64,000 nucleotides of DNA from Domibacillus indicus (GCF_023715895.1 NZ_JAMBOO010000006.1:62001-126000); one strand, 5' to 3'; positions 33,882 through 43,485 are shown, counted from the first letter of the stretch. Notes: generated from the sequence alone by a model not told the origin. Translations and numbers: made by a program.

Positions 33882-34886
33882 TCATTCAAATGACCATTTC
33901 TTTAACAAAAGAGCGGTACGAATTTGTTTGATTTCCTGTTCGCGTTCCATGTAAAGCTGTTCTGCTTCATAAAGCGAAATTTCTTGAAAGCGGACGCGGT
34001 CTCCCGGCTTCATTTGAGCGATGATCGGTAAATCGGCCGCTGCAATTTGTCCAATTCTCGGGTAGCCGCCGGTTGTCTGACGGTCTGCAAGCAGTACAAT
34101 TGGGTTGCCATCGCTCGGCACTTGAATCGTTCCATTGGCTACCGCTTCAGACAATAATTCAAACGGCTGTTTTAATCCGAGAGAAGCACCTGAAAGACGG
34201 TATCCCATCCGGTCCGACTGCGGGGTAATTTGAAATTCCTGTTCGAAAAACTGCTTTTGGGAAGATTCCGAAAACTTCTCAAATTCGGTTCCTTTTAAGA
34301 CACGGACCACACTTTTATTGACATAACGTTCAAACGGCACATACCAGTCAACTGACGCAAATGACCTTTGTTTCAGCTTGCTTTGAAGGACTTTTTTTAT
34401 TTTACGAGAAAAGCTGTTTTCCTCTCCCAGCGGAATCAAATCGCCTTCCTGGAGAGCGCGCCCTTTAAAGCCGCCAATTTCCCCGCGTATATACGTACTT
34501 TTGCTGTTCATCACATTTGGAATGGAAAAGCCGCCTGCCGCAGCAACGTACGCGCGGCATCCCACTTTACAGCCGGTGAACGAAAGAACCGTATTCTTTT
34601 GTACAAAAACAGGCCTCCATAAAGGAACGGGATTTCCATCGATGACCGGGTTTAAGTTTCCGCCCGTAATGGAAATCAATGTGTCTTCGTTAAACTGAAG
34701 AGATGTACCCATCATCGTTACTTCAATGGCTGCTTCTCCCTCTTCATTTCCGACTAATACATTTGCGAGACGAAGCGAAAGCGAATCCATTGCGCCGCCA
34801 ACCACAACTCCGTACTGTTGAAATCCGTATCGCCCTAAATCTTGAATCGTTGCCAAGAGTCCCGGGCGGATGATTTGTACACTCAT
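33882..34886 (-). CDS. pxpC: 5-oxoprolinase subunit C (KipA)
   Basis: 334 residues, start to end matching the KipA/PxpC family: RPGLLATIQDLGRYGFQQYG, GGAMDSLSLRLAN, DRMGYRLSG and DRQTTGGYPRIGQI. Annotated in older databases as a biotin-dependent carboxyltransferase, but it is part of the PxpABC oxoprolinase. The start is ATG at 34886, overlapping the pxpB stop (ATGA). In B. subtilis KipA counteracts the KipI inhibition of KinA. Confidence 0.94.
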   Translation of the reverse strand: MSVQIIRPGLLATIQDLGRYGFQQYGVVVGGAMDSLSLRLANVLVGNEEGEAAIEVTMMGTSLQFNEDTLISITGGNLNPVIDGNPVPLWRPVFVQKNTVLSFTGCKVGCRAYVAAAGGFSIPNVMNSKSTYIRGEIGGFKGRALQEGDLIPLGEENSFSRKIKKVLQSKLKQRSFASVDWYVPFERYVNKSVVRVLKGTEFEKFSESSQKQFFEQEFQITPQSDRMGYRLSGASLGLKQPFELLSEAVANGTIQVPSDGNPIVLLADRQTTGGYPRIGQIAAADLPIIAQMKPGDRVRFQEISLYEAEQLYMEREQEIKQIRTALLLKKWSFE

Positions 34887-35626
34887 TGCCATCTCTCCTG
34901 ATACTGGTCATATTCTTCCTTGGTGATCGGTATGAATTTCACGATGTCACCCGCCGACAGAACACTTGGCTGATCACGGTCCGGACGAAAAAGAGCCATC
35001 GGTGTCCGTCCGATCAGCTGCCATCCGCCCGGTGTAGAAATCGGATATACGCCTGTTTGACTGCCTGCTATTCCAACACTGCCGGCTGGGATAGACGTGC
35101 GCGGTGACGGCCGGCGTGGGGCATGTATTTTTTCAGAAAGGCCGCCCAGGTAAGGAAAGCCCGGCGCGAATCCGATCATGTAAACGGGATACTCGGCCGA
35201 TGCATGCAAATGAATCACTTCGTCAGCTGAAAGGTTGTTATGAGCTGCTACAAAATCAAGGTCCGGTCCAAAATCATTGCCGTAACAAACGGGAATTTCT
35301 ACAATCCGTGGCTTACTTTCTTCGTCTTCAACAAGTGTCTCTAACATCCGTTCTAAGGTCGCATGAACAATTTGAAAGGACGTTTTTGCTTTTTCCCCAT
35401 ATGCCTGTTTAACGATAAAGGGGTCATAAAAAACCGTTACACTGGCAAAAGCAGGTGTACATTCAATAAATCCGGAGAATGATTCATATTGAAGCTTTGA
35501 TGCTAGCGCTTTCACTTTTTTATTGATAACCGGGCTGATTTCGGCTCCAAATTGAACAGTTATCGCCGACTCCCCTAACGGTTTCATTTGAATTTCTTCC
35601 AGGTTATTTTTCATCTTTTGAATCAA
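34883..35626 (-). CDS. pxpB: 5-oxoprolinase subunit B (KipI)
   Basis: About 248 residues, family motifs PLGESAITVQFG, GFIECTPAFASVTVFYDP and GFAPGFPYLGGL. Forms the oxoprolinase with PxpA and PxpC; the B. subtilis homologue KipI also inhibits the sporulation kinase KinA. First gene of the operon. The start is most likely TTG at 35626 with GGAGG eight bases upstream; ATG at 35614 is the alternative. Confidence 0.93.
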   Translation of the reverse strand: MIQKMKNNLEEIQMKPLGESAITVQFGAEISPVINKKVKALASKLQYESFSGFIECTPAFASVTVFYDPFIVKQAYGEKAKTSFQIVHATLERMLETLVEDEESKPRIVEIPVCYGNDFGPDLDFVAAHNNLSADEVIHLHASAEYPVYMIGFAPGFPYLGGLSEKIHAPRRPSPRTSIPAGSVGIAGSQTGVYPISTPGGWQLIGRTPMALFRPDRDQPSVLSAGDIVKFIPITKEEYDQYQERWQ

Positions 35627-35639
35627 TCTCACCACCTCC

Positions 35640-35656
35640 GTTCCGAATATCGGAAC
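35640..35656. promoter_or_regulatory. palindromic operator before pxpB
   Basis: GTTCCGA-TAT-TCGGAAC, a perfect 7-bp-arm palindrome, lies 14 bp upstream of the pxpB start and overlaps the GGAGG. A half-site, ATTCCGAAAAT, lies ~15 bp further upstream. IclR-family operators have this form, so KipR is the candidate binder. Confidence 0.5.
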
Positions 35657-35722
35657 AGTAATTCTTATTTTCGGAATATAAAATCATTATAATTATCAGA
35701 AAAATGAAATGCAAGAAAAATG

Positions 35723-35754
35723 AAAAGCGACCAGAATCTTTCCTGGTCGCTTTT
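35723..35754. terminator. terminator of the beta-amylase gene
   Basis: Stem AAAAGCGACCAG / CTGGTCGCTTTT. Confidence 0.85.
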
Positions 35755-35758
35755 AGTA

Positions 35759-37384
35759 TTACCATTCGCCGTTAAAAAACGCTTCCCCGGCTGAAGGAGT
35801 TGTGTAATGATTGTTTTGGCCGCTCTGCCAAATGCGTTCACCTGCTGCATTTTCATACCAAAACTTAAATGAGTATAAACGATCTGCCGCAAGATTTACG
35901 GAACCGCTCCAGCTGCCATCCATATTTTTAGTCAGCTCATATTTATACTGCCCCGGATTCCAGCGGCCCATTTCTCCGCGATCTCCAACTACATACACAT
36001 GCTTTGCTTCTTCTGGGACATTTGAAACCGTAAATGTGACGGGCATTTGCACTAACGCCAGCTTATCCTTCATCATATGGAATTCATTCGTTGGATTGCC
36101 TGCTTCCTTAAATAAATAATTCATGCGGAGCAGTGTAAAACCATCAAATCCATAGTTAAATACCATTTCTGCTGCGTTGTTAAAGCCCCACTCATTATTA
36201 ATCAGTGCCAGCGCGTTTTCGCCATTCAGTGAAATGCCCCGCTCATTCGCGAGTGTAGCGATTTGGGCTACAAGTGTTTTGGGCGCGCTGTAGTAAGGGG
36301 GAACCTGCGCATTGTTGTCATCCATTTCTAGGCAGGTGAATGTAAGGGCCAGATCTGCTTTTTTCACATGATCGAGCAGCCTGCCATACTGATAGTAGCC
36401 TGTGCTGTATTCCGCTGCATGCGGCATTTCTGGGTCATTCATTTTCCAGTGTATACCTGAAATTTTAATACCGATCGGCACATCAAATGTACGGTCAAAC
36501 TGTTTATGGGCCGCTTTTGATATGTTCTCCATATGTTTTTCTAATGCACCCTGATACCAGCTCATAAACTCCTGGCCGTACCCCGGCTTGTAAGCATCGC
36601 CGCTCTCAAAAAATGCATCTCCATTTGCTGGAGGATCGATTTCAGCCCAGCTCTTGTACGCTGTGCCCCACGCTGCGTTGAGCTTTTTCACATTTTTATA
36701 TTTCGTTTTCAAATAATCTTGATAGTCTTTTTCTGCTCCTTCTGTATAAGCCTGCAGCTGCCCTCGCTCAGGCCATTCCCATCCGTCCGCAAATTGATAA
36801 GACGGATACCGAAGTTCACCGGCTGGTCCACCGCTCAAGTAAATTTTGACAATCAATTCTTCCTCATCAGCAAACTGCCTCGCAAAAGCACGGTAAAATT
36901 CCTCATACTGCTTAGCTGTCCCTTCCCACCACGGAGCCAGCGCTTCTTTATTCAAGTAACCGCTTTCACTTTTGAACGCCATATTTTCAACACTGTCTTT
37001 TTTCCACAGCCAGGATGGAATAGGATAATTACAATCATCTCCGACATTGCCGCCGCACTGGTGGGTAGACATAATCGGCACCCATTTTAATCCGGACGCC
37101 TGGACAGCCTGCGCATACTTCTCATAATAAGACCAGTCGAATTGATTATCCCCTTTGCCTTCTACCATTCCCCACCAAATGTCTGTAGTGAGGGCATAAA
37201 CACCGTTTTCCTTCATCGTTTTAAGCTTTTCTTCAAATGCTTCCCAGTCGGTAATTTCCGTTAGCGGTGCCATCACATAAAGCTTGTACTCTTTCTGTAC
37301 ATCCGCCTGAGCCGGCTGTACCCCCCCAACCGCAGCTACAAACAGTAAACTGAATAGCAGCCATCCGTACCATACTTTCCTCAC
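35759..37384 (-). CDS. secreted beta-amylase with starch-binding domain
   Basis: 541 residues. A signal peptide (about 1-27) precedes the GH14 barrel (about 33-430). The catalytic acid Glu190 lies in SGGPAGELRYPSY and the base Glu389 in LNGENAL, with spacing close to that of B. cereus beta-amylase. The last ~100 residues (VTFTVSNVPEEAKHVYVVGD to YTTPSAG) form a CBM20 starch-binding domain. It releases maltose from starch outside the cell. AAGGGGG lies just before the ATG. A CcpA-type site overlaps the promoter region. Confidence 0.95.
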   Translation of the reverse strand: MRKVWYGWLLFSLLFVAAVGGVQPAQADVQKEYKLYVMAPLTEITDWEAFEEKLKTMKENGVYALTTDIWWGMVEGKGDNQFDWSYYEKYAQAVQASGLKWVPIMSTHQCGGNVGDDCNYPIPSWLWKKDSVENMAFKSESGYLNKEALAPWWEGTAKQYEEFYRAFARQFADEEELIVKIYLSGGPAGELRYPSYQFADGWEWPERGQLQAYTEGAEKDYQDYLKTKYKNVKKLNAAWGTAYKSWAEIDPPANGDAFFESGDAYKPGYGQEFMSWYQGALEKHMENISKAAHKQFDRTFDVPIGIKISGIHWKMNDPEMPHAAEYSTGYYQYGRLLDHVKKADLALTFTCLEMDDNNAQVPPYYSAPKTLVAQIATLANERGISLNGENALALINNEWGFNNAAEMVFNYGFDGFTLLRMNYLFKEAGNPTNEFHMMKDKLALVQMPVTFTVSNVPEEAKHVYVVGDRGEMGRWNPGQYKYELTKNMDGSWSGSVNLAADRLYSFKFWYENAAGERIWQSGQNNHYTTPSAGEAFFNGEW

Positions 37385-37407
37385 TTAACACGACCCCCTT
37401 TGTTTTG

Positions 37408-37421
37408 TGCAAACGTTTGCA
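37408..37421. promoter_or_regulatory. cre (CcpA) site before beta-amylase
   Basis: TGCAAACGTTTGCA, a fully symmetrical match to the cre consensus, 24 bp upstream of the beta-amylase start. Expected to repress the gene when a preferred sugar is present. Confidence 0.7.
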
Positions 37422-37526
37422 TTTTGAAGCAAAAAAAGAAGCCCATTCCTTCTTTTCAAAGAAAGTATAGTAAATGAACTTCTATTCAGTCAATCCTGTT
37501 TTTAAAAATGAATCTTTATAGCTAGA

Positions 37527-38750
37527 TTAAGAGAGCACTCTCCGCTCTATATCTGCGTCTTTTGACTTTCTGACGATTTTTCCATACCGATAGTAAACAA
37601 ACGCCGCGGCTACAAAGCCGATCACCGCTAAAAAAGCATCAAAAATAAAAATAACCGCGATGTTGCCGGTTTCGGATAAAAGTCCAGTCAATAGGGGCAT
37701 CACAATGGCTGCCAGCCCTCCTGCTGTCGCAACAATTCCTGTAACCGTACCTTTTTTCTGCCAAAACAGCTCCGTTATGATCGTAATCGCAAGCTGGAAA
37801 ATACCAGCTGTTGAAAAGCCGATAAAAAAAGCTGTTACCACGGCGACGGCCGGAACTTTCACCATTAAAATCGTTGTGATCGCGATAAATGTCATAATTG
37901 GGTAAATGACAATCACAGTGACCGGACGAACCATTTTTTTCAACAAAATAGATAAAGAGAGAACGGAAATAAGCGCTCCGATACTGTAGTAGCTCAACAA
38001 TTTTACCGCACTGTCTGCGGCCATTCCAAGCACTTCCTCCCCGTAGCTTGGCAGCCAGATTTGCGCGACTGTAAACAATCCGGTCGATGTAAACCCGATG
38101 ATCACAAGCGCAATTCCTTCACGTGAAAATCTCGGTTCTGATAAAAACTTCGACTGGCCGGCGTTTTCAGCTGCCTGGCTGGCCACAATGGCCCGGTGAT
38201 CCGGAAATGTAACCGTCATGAGAAACAGCATATTTACAAAGAAAATAGCCGCCGGCACAAAAAAAGCATAGCTATACGATGCGCCCTGATTGGCAAAAAA
38301 CAAAATCACAAATGGCAGCAGCGCCGCCCCGAGAGAGATAAATGCCTTGACCATTACATTGGCAGAGCCGCTCGAACGCGGAAAAATTTCAACCAGGCCA
38401 GGATACGAGCCTGCATCCATTGCTGAGTTTGCGACTCCTGCTAAAAGCGCAAACATAAAGGCTACTTCATAAACGGGCGACAGTGGAATGCCCACAAGAA
38501 AAATCCCCATCGCAAGCGCCGAAAAAATCACAAGCGGCTTCCGCCCAAACCGGTCCGAAAGATGGCCGGATAATGCGTAAGTAAGCAGCTTCCCGATCCC
38601 GATTGCACTGATAATGTAACTGATCCCAGCCTTGTCTGTATCCCATTGCTCGGATAATGAGGCCATATTGGATGATAGAATAATATTGACCATACCAAGC
38701 AAAAAATAGTTTACATACAGGCCGGAAGCAGCTTTTGTGTATGTATTCAT
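37527..38750 (-). CDS. MFS transporter
   Basis: 407 residues with 12 predicted transmembrane helices and the MFS loop motif GHLSDRFGRKP between helices 2 and 3. Substrate is not evident; such proteins carry sugars, organic acids or drugs. ATG at 38750 has AAGGGTGG upstream. It lies beyond the beta-amylase gene, and no terminator is obvious between them apart from weak hairpins, so coupled expression is possible. Confidence 0.82.
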   Translation of the reverse strand: MNTYTKAASGLYVNYFLLGMVNIILSSNMASLSEQWDTDKAGISYIISAIGIGKLLTYALSGHLSDRFGRKPLVIFSALAMGIFLVGIPLSPVYEVAFMFALLAGVANSAMDAGSYPGLVEIFPRSSGSANVMVKAFISLGAALLPFVILFFANQGASYSYAFFVPAAIFFVNMLFLMTVTFPDHRAIVASQAAENAGQSKFLSEPRFSREGIALVIIGFTSTGLFTVAQIWLPSYGEEVLGMAADSAVKLLSYYSIGALISVLSLSILLKKMVRPVTVIVIYPIMTFIAITTILMVKVPAVAVVTAFFIGFSTAGIFQLAITIITELFWQKKGTVTGIVATAGGLAAIVMPLLTGLLSETGNIAVIFIFDAFLAVIGFVAAAFVYYRYGKIVRKSKDADIERRVLS

Positions 38751-38859
38751 CGTAACCACCCTTCTTTCTACAAACTTTTTTCATTATAGCAAATATTCCA
38801 ATTTCCTGTTTTTCTATAATTTGTCTTGCTTTACACCTCTGTTGCCACCAAAATACAAA

Positions 38860-38877
38860 TAGTGTATTATTACACTA
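38860..38877. promoter_or_regulatory. palindrome TAGTGTATTATTACACTA
   Basis: Perfect 7-bp arms (TAGTGTA / TACACTA) around a 4-bp centre, in the divergent space between the MFS gene and the substrate-binding-like gene. GntR-type regulators bind such sites, but no such regulator is encoded nearby. Confidence 0.45.
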
Positions 38878-38944
38878 AACAAAACATATATTCATAAAAA
38901 GTGAAAATGTATGGAGTGCAATATGACAGAAAGGATGTGCATGG

Positions 38945-40369
38945 ATGAATACAAACAAAGGAGTTTTTTATTTTTTTAATTATGGATTGGTTCCATTTTT
39001 GCTTGCTTTGCTTGCTGCCGGAGGACTTTTGATCTTTGAGCAGTTAACAGTAGTTTTTGCTGCTGTCTTTACAATTGGCGGTTTTGCTGCCGGCATATGG
39101 GCAGGCAGTAAAGCAATCGTCAGGCCGCTGGACACATTTCTTTATCCGCTTTTTTACACACTTGGATTATGGGCAGCGTGTATGATCATAAGCAAAGGCT
39201 TTTACGGAGCAGATGCGTGGTCCTTGTTTGCTCTGCTGCATCTTCCATTTGGGCCCGCGTACTTTTTCTCTTCGCTTTATGGAATTGGCTATTTATTTAT
39301 TATGATTCCTGCACTGTATGAACTCGCTTTTTTAATCGGCTTTTTGGCCAGAAATCGAAAGCTGAACATTCAAGCTGTGAAAAAAACGGTTCTGACAGCA
39401 GCAGCGATAGTCCTTTTTGCCGGAACAGGCTTGTTTATTACATGGGAGCGGGCTAAAACGGTCCTCCCTTCTCATGGATTTGCTTATGAAGGAGGCAATT
39501 CGAGTACAGATTTAACTCCTTATAACGTGACCAATCCAGACAACATTCTTCCCAAACTGAATGAAAAATCTTTGTTTTGGATCGATAAGCGGCAAAATAT
39601 GCTTGTACTTGACGGTGCTGAAGCGGCGTTTCCTGTTTACTCCGCTTTTGCACAGGCCGTTTATAAAAATGCAAATCAAAACAGCGATTTTATTACGCTT
39701 ACCAACACGATCCATGCCTATGAACGGCTGCTTCGAGGGGAGACAGATATTTATTTTGGTGCTGAACCGTCTAAAGCTCAGCTGAAAATGGCCAAGGACG
39801 CCGGGGTCGAGTTAGTGATGACTCCGATCGGCAAAGAGGCGTTTGTATTTTTTGTTAATCAGCACAACCCGGTTCAAAACCTTTCAACTAGACAAATTCA
39901 ATCCATTTACAGCGGTGAAACGAGAAACTGGAAAGAGGCAGGCGGAAACAGCCAGCATATTCTTGCTTTTCAACGCCCTGAAAATTCAGGAAGCCAGACG
40001 TGGCTGCAGAAAATCATGGCGGGCAAAACAATTATGACTCCTGTAAAAGAAGAAGTGCCGGAAGGGATGGGCGGTATTTTAGAAGAAGTCGCTGACTACC
40101 GCAATTACAAAGGAGCGATTGGCTTTTCTTTTCGTTTTTTCGCTTCCGGCATGCAAAGCTATGAGCAGCTTCGCTTTTTGTCCATTGACGGTGTAGCACC
40201 AATTCCACAAAATATAGCAGATGGAAGCTATCCTTTTACCGCCACTCTTTACGCCATTACGCTAAAAGAAAATAAAAAGCCGTCCTTGGCGCCTTTTCTT
40301 CAGTGGATGCAAGGCGAACAAGGGCAGCAATTGGTTGAGGAAACCGGTTATGTGAGGCTAAACCAATAA
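38945..40369 (+). CDS. membrane-anchored PstS-like substrate-binding protein
   Basis: 474 residues. The first ~160 form 5-6 hydrophobic segments; the following ~310 (from about 165) are a phosphate-binding-protein-like (PBP-like) domain with the DIYFGAEPS, QIQSIYSGETRNWKE and RPENSGSQTW segments of PstS-type proteins. A multi-helix membrane module fused to a substrate-binding domain is unusual: PstS is normally a lipoprotein. No pst permease genes follow. The domain might sense rather than transport phosphate. Confidence 0.7.
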   Translation: MNTNKGVFYFFNYGLVPFLLALLAAGGLLIFEQLTVVFAAVFTIGGFAAGIWAGSKAIVRPLDTFLYPLFYTLGLWAACMIISKGFYGADAWSLFALLHLPFGPAYFFSSLYGIGYLFIMIPALYELAFLIGFLARNRKLNIQAVKKTVLTAAAIVLFAGTGLFITWERAKTVLPSHGFAYEGGNSSTDLTPYNVTNPDNILPKLNEKSLFWIDKRQNMLVLDGAEAAFPVYSAFAQAVYKNANQNSDFITLTNTIHAYERLLRGETDIYFGAEPSKAQLKMAKDAGVELVMTPIGKEAFVFFVNQHNPVQNLSTRQIQSIYSGETRNWKEAGGNSQHILAFQRPENSGSQTWLQKIMAGKTIMTPVKEEVPEGMGGILEEVADYRNYKGAIGFSFRFFASGMQSYEQLRFLSIDGVAPIPQNIADGSYPFTATLYAITLKENKKPSLAPFLQWMQGEQGQQLVEETGYVRLNQ

Positions 40370-40370
40370 G

Positions 40371-41471
40371 TTAAGAGCAGGCCGCCGCCGGCTTGGCACA
40401 GACGATCCGGTTGCGGCCAGCCTGCTTCGCTTTATAAAGCGCATGGTCCGCTTCTTTGAGCAGCTGTTCAGGGATAAACTCATCCGATATAGCCAGTCCT
40501 GCTGAAAACGTAACGGGCACTTGGACATTATTCACAGAGACCGGCTGGCTGGCAACCGTTTCACGAATTCGTTCAATGGCCGCCAGCGCATTTTTTTTCG
40601 TACAGTCCGGCAGAATGATAACAAACTCTTCGCCTCCGTACCGGGCTACAATATCCACGCTGCGCACATTATTCAGCAGCCTCCCGCTCACTGCCTTTAG
40701 CACGCAGTCGCCGACAATATGTCCGTATGTATCATTTACCTGCTTAAAATGATCAATATCAATGAAAACTAAAACAAACGGCTTTTTTCCACGCTTTCGA
40801 GTTGAAAACTGCTGAAAGTAAACCATAAATGCCCCGCGGTTATACAGCTTCGTTAATGTATCTCTCCTGGCTGATTCAAGCAAATGCTGTTTGGACAGAA
40901 ATTCACGGCGCAGGTCGTGGATCATCCAGACGATTAAAAAGCTGAGCAGGATGCTTGTCGGCAGAGCAACCGGTGTTATTTCAACTAAATAGGTCCGGGC
41001 GGGAATTATACCTAAAAAAGCAATAAACAAAACATTTACACTGTTTAAAGCTAAAACCGTCCAAATCACTTGCTTGAGCGGGGCCCAGTTTGAAAAAGCA
41101 GTACGTAAAATAACGCCTGCTGCTGAAACAGCCATTACCGTCCAAAATCCTGAGATGGCTGCTTCATTTACACCAAAAGACAAACGGGCCAGGCCAATTC
41201 CCAGTCCGGCCAGTAAAATACGTTCTTTTTTCCGCATAAACAACACGGCAATAATAATAGGCACAAAACGAAGATCAAAAATAACATGGTCATTCAGATG
41301 GATGCCAAAAAACATAGAAGCCCATCCTGAAAACACCACCATGGCTGTCAGCAGGCTGTTTTTCAGCTTTGGTCCGGCGTTGACTAGAAATTGTTTATAT
41401 ACCAAGCCGCCCATCGTAATAATAGCCATCAATACGGATGCATTCATGACAAATTCTTTGATGTTCATCAT
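40371..41471 (-). CDS. membrane GGDEF diguanylate cyclase
   Basis: 366 residues. The N-terminal half has about six transmembrane segments of the 5TMR-LYT type (GGLVYKQFLVNAGPKLKNSL, FDLRFVPIIIAVLF). The C-terminal half is a GGDEF domain with GGEEFVIILP. The signature GGEEF is active in other cyclases. It should make cyclic di-GMP. The window holds two such cyclases but no EAL or HD-GYP protein. Confidence 0.85.
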   Translation of the reverse strand: MMNIKEFVMNASVLMAIITMGGLVYKQFLVNAGPKLKNSLLTAMVVFSGWASMFFGIHLNDHVIFDLRFVPIIIAVLFMRKKERILLAGLGIGLARLSFGVNEAAISGFWTVMAVSAAGVILRTAFSNWAPLKQVIWTVLALNSVNVLFIAFLGIIPARTYLVEITPVALPTSILLSFLIVWMIHDLRREFLSKQHLLESARRDTLTKLYNRGAFMVYFQQFSTRKRGKKPFVLVFIDIDHFKQVNDTYGHIVGDCVLKAVSGRLLNNVRSVDIVARYGGEEFVIILPDCTKKNALAAIERIRETVASQPVSVNNVQVPVTFSAGLAISDEFIPEQLLKEADHALYKAKQAGRNRIVCAKPAAACS

Positions 41472-41734
41472 ACCGTTTCCCCATCTCTCTTTGTGTCATT
41501 GCTTCACGTGCTTTACAAACGGTTTAAGGTACCGCTCCCGGGTGAGGCATATTCTGCTTTTTAGCCAGCCGTCCTTTACATTTGCTTTTCTTATTACAAG
41601 TAGATCTTATTCCATACAAAGTGTCATTTAATTCACCATATCTAATTCTTTCTGATCGAGATATTAGTCCCGTTTATGCACGTTTCTCTACCTTATACCC
41701 CCTTTTCGGTTATTTAGCCCTATCAAACATAAAA

Positions 41735-41762
41735 AAGACACCTGGAATGTGCCAGGTGTCTC
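41735..41762 (-). terminator. terminator of the YciI gene
   Basis: Stem AAGACACCTGG / CCAGGTGTCT with a T-rich minus-strand tail. The preceding ~270 bp (41472-41734) hold no recognisable feature besides the promoter of the GGDEF gene. Confidence 0.75.
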
Positions 41763-41768
41763 TCTCTT

Positions 41769-42026
41769 TTAATTTTTCAGCCACTCTTTTAACTCAAGAC
41801 GGCGTACCTTGTGCGTAACAGCCGGATCATTTTCAGCCAGCTGAAGTGCTTCTTCATATGTATCGGCTACATAAACAACCATTCCGCCGGATCCGTCAGC
41901 AAAAGGCCCTTTCCCAAACACTTTATTTTCTTTTTCAAGCTCTGCCAGATACTCCAGGTGAAGCGGTCGTACTTCCTTGTTTTTCTCTGGATCGATCATG
42001 TGCAACAACGCTGCATAATATCCCAC
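41769..42026 (-). CDS. YciI-like protein
   Basis: 85 residues; the YciI/YCII fold with the RPLHLEYLAELEKENKVFGKGPFAD stretch split over two segments (His, Leu-rich helix, then GPF). Its role is unclear; relatives include ferredoxin-fold dehydrochlorinase-like enzymes. The ATG lies after GGAGG. It stands alone, terminated on its own. Confidence 0.8.
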   Translation of the reverse strand: MGYYAALLHMIDPEKNKEVRPLHLEYLAELEKENKVFGKGPFADGSGGMVVYVADTYEEALQLAENDPAVTHKVRRLELKEWLKN

Positions 42027-42090
42027 GTTTATTCCTCCATTCGATTCTGAATACTCTGTCAGTATAGCAGAAAAAAAGGAAAGAAAACTG

Positions 42091-43485
42091 TTACGAGTTT
42101 AAGATTTTTTGCTCTGCTGTTTTATAGCTCTCCTGCTCCTCGACTGGTCTTTTTTTCTTGAAAAAGAAAGAAAGGATCAGCCCGCCGGTAATAAGCAGAG
42201 TCAATAAAAGCTGAGACTTCATAGAATCAATAAAGATCATAGAGATTAAAATGATGCCAATGCCGGCAATCACCGCATACGTGATATATGGAAAAAGCCA
42301 CATTTTCATTTCAAGCTGAATATGTTCACGCTCCGCTTTCTTTCTCAGCCGCAAATGGGACACCGCAATAGCCAAGTACACAAGTAAAGCAATGGCCCCC
42401 GATGCATTCACAAGGAAAAGAAACAATTTATCCGGAGACACAAAACTGAAAACAGCACATACATAAGCAAGAACGGTGCTGAGCCAGACCGCACGAGCCG
42501 GTACGCCATGCTTATTCAGCTTGAGCAGCATTTTTGGCGCATCTCCTTTTTTCGCCAACGAATACAGCATTCTGGAATTGGTATAAAGCGCCGAATTTAA
42601 GCATGACAGGACCGCCACAAGCACGACTGCGTTCATAATTTGAGCACCGCCGGGAATCCCCGCTATCTTCAACATGGTCACATACGGGCTTGTTAACAGC
42701 TCCGCTGAATTCCACGGCAGAAGCATGACTAAAATGGATACAGAGCCCACGTAAAAAATTAAAATACGCCATACGACACTGTTGATCGCCATCGTTGTAG
42801 ACTTAACAGGATCCTTCGATTCACTTGCCGCAATAGCCGCAATCTCCGCCCCAAAATAAGAAAAAATAACCGTTACGACTCCAACAAAAACCGAGCTAAA
42901 TCCATTTGGCATAAAGCCGCCGTTTCCTGTTAAGTTAGATAAGCCTGGTGAATTGGTTCCCGGAATCCATTGAAATAAAATAGCGAGACCAACAAGCATA
43001 AATACAACAATCGCTGCTACTTTAATCATGGCAAACCAATACTCAAATTCACCAAACGACTTTACTGAAAAAATATTTGTTAACGTTAGAAGGAACGTCA
43101 GAATTAAGCTCCAGGCCCAAATCGGCACGGCAGGCACCCATTGATTCATAATGGCACCGCCTGCTGTTGCTTCAATCGCAATGACAATCAGCCAGAAAAA
43201 CCAGTAGAGCCAGCCGACCGTATACCCTGCCCACGGGCCAATTGCCTGGCGGGCGTAGGTAGAAAACGAGCCGCTGTCCGGATTTGCCGTTGCCATTTCC
43301 CCAAGCATTCTCATTAGAAAAATAACGAGAAGGCCGGCAACCGCATAGGACACAATCGCCCCCGGCCCGGTCGCATTAATCACGGAACCGCTCCCGACAA
43401 ACAAGCCGGCTCCGATAATGCCCCCGATTGAAATCATGGAAATATGCCTGGTTTTTAATTGATTGGTTAACTGCTGCTCTTTCAT
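42091..43485 (-). CDS. gabP: amino acid permease (GABA permease-like)
   Basis: 464 residues with 12 transmembrane helices of the APC family: GGIIGAGLFVGSGSVI, GSFSTYARQAIGPWAGYTVGW-LYW and a GXG motif region. Resembles GabP. Third gene after gabT and gabD; a GABA or beta-alanine importer fits. ATG at 43485 has AGGAGGGG five bases upstream. Confidence 0.85.
   Translation of the reverse strand: MKEQQLTNQLKTRHISMISIGGIIGAGLFVGSGSVINATGPGAIVSYAVAGLLVIFLMRMLGEMATANPDSGSFSTYARQAIGPWAGYTVGWLYWFFWLIVIAIEATAGGAIMNQWVPAVPIWAWSLILTFLLTLTNIFSVKSFGEFEYWFAMIKVAAIVVFMLVGLAILFQWIPGTNSPGLSNLTGNGGFMPNGFSSVFVGVVTVIFSYFGAEIAAIAASESKDPVKSTTMAINSVVWRILIFYVGSVSILVMLLPWNSAELLTSPYVTMLKIAGIPGGAQIMNAVVLVAVLSCLNSALYTNSRMLYSLAKKGDAPKMLLKLNKHGVPARAVWLSTVLAYVCAVFSFVSPDKLFLFLVNASGAIALLVYLAIAVSHLRLRKKAEREHIQLEMKMWLFPYITYAVIAGIGIILISMIFIDSMKSQLLLTLLITGGLILSFFFKKKRPVEEQESYKTAEQKILNS

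Noticed and set aside
41472-41734. Possible riboswitch in the leader of the GGDEF gene
   Set aside because: The GC-rich stretch with CCCGGGAGCGGTACC looked structured, but no cyclic-di-GMP or other riboswitch core could be matched.
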